From Clostridiales bacterium (GTDB lineage: Bacteria; Bacillota; Clostridia; Oscillospirales; Oscillospiraceae), in the NCBI GenBank assembly GCA_019423635.1, contig JAHZBA010000054.1, forward strand, positions 1 through 11,024: DNA of 11,024 bases, written 5' to 3'. The position numbers and the translations under genes are program-made. The notes below the pieces were generated by a model. It was not told the origin of the DNA. It worked only from the letters and a program-made list of their open reading frames with translations, and did no database searches. Positions 10,847 to 11,024 of the stretch are shown piece by piece; positions within the stretch are counted from its first letter, which is position 1; every line of letters begins with the position of its first letter.

Positions 10847-11024
10847 CGGTGCTCCGCCTGGCCGCCGGCGGTCTCAAATTTATAGCCCACGCCCCACACG
10901 GTCTTCAGCGCCCACTGGTCGGAGACGTTTTCGATCTTCTCCCGCAATCGCTTGATGTGGACGTCCACCGTGCGGCTGTCGCCGAAGTAGTCAAAGCCCC
11001 ACACCTCGTCCAGCAGCTGGTTGC
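10843..11024 (-). CDS. OmpR/PhoB-family response regulator, C-terminal part
   Basis: Only the last 59 residues are inside the window; the receiver domain lies beyond the right edge. They form the end of a winged-helix DNA-binding domain: NQLLDEVWGFDYFGDSRTVD, then VHIKRLREKIE (recognition helix region) and the wing TVWGVGYKFE. This is diagnostic of the OmpR/PhoB class, transcription factors activated by phosphorylation from a partner kinase. The TGA stop overlaps the kinase start (ATGA), so regulator, kinase and protease are translated from one minus-strand operon in that order. Its promoter is outside the window. Confidence 0.95.
   Translation of the reverse strand, partial: NQLLDEVWGFDYFGDSRTVDVHIKRLREKIENVSDQWALKTVWGVGYKFETAGGQAEHR

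Noticed and set aside
8023..10885. Long plus-strand open frames opposite the protease and kinase genes
   Set aside because: Composition is His/Gly/Val/Gln-rich without domains; they are shadows of the minus-strand operon with its complete catalytic motifs.

Overview
The window looks like a chromosomal segment of a moderately GC-rich anaerobic Firmicute, most likely a gut Oscillospiraceae-type clostridium (Oscillibacter/Flavonifractor/Lawsonibacter-like). This is an inference from Gram-positive-style ribosome binding sites, an L10 leader, an M-box Mg2+ riboswitch, small DUF1540 and Cys-rich proteins, half-size TauE proteins and palindromic GTAGGG-type repeats. No species can be named from sequence alone.

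Layout, left to right. (1) 1-1965: ribosomal stalk cluster. The 3' end of rplA (L1) is followed by a strong hairpin, a run of perfect stem-loops and a small DUF4274-like gene. Then come a consensus promoter, the L10 autoregulatory leader, rplJ (L10), rplL (L7/L12) and a terminator hairpin. The usual rplA-rplJ adjacency is therefore broken by about 750 bp. (2) 2049-2951: an EcsC-family protein with an EF-hand-like loop near its N terminus. (3) 2952-3481: gene-poor DNA holding a palindromic MITE-like repeat, a duplicated 3' piece of tRNA-Gly with its own terminator, and an intact tRNA-Gly(GCC) on the minus strand with a consensus promoter. (4) 3655-5522: a candidate promoter, two successive cloverleaf-like clusters of abutting hairpins, an M-box riboswitch with terminator, and mgtE (Mg2+ channel). 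(5) 5521-6074: non-coding DNA made of stem-loops and interspersed palindromes. (6) 6071-6887: a small accessory patch. It has a ribbon-helix-helix regulator and an opposing small Cys-rich gene, separated by a 38-bp AT-rich palindrome that carries a -10 element in each arm. A DUF1540 gene follows. (7) 7107-7828: a TauE/SafE-type transporter encoded as two overlapping half-size genes. (8) 7819-8034: another stem-loop array between convergent genes. (9) 8056-11024, minus strand: a response regulator (partial), a sensor histidine kinase and a membrane-anchored HtrA protease in one tight operon.

Functionally these are mostly housekeeping and envelope modules: translation with L10 feedback control, Mg2+ uptake with riboswitch control, anion export, and an envelope-stress-type two-component/HtrA operon. 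The most unusual layer is between the genes. At least four intergenic spaces are filled with consecutive, mostly perfect, mutually unrelated stem-loops. Two of these clusters can fold as four-way junctions with almost no unpaired bases, and several palindromes run into the stop codons of neighbouring genes. I know of no named element class that covers all of this, and it is the best candidate here for something not yet described.
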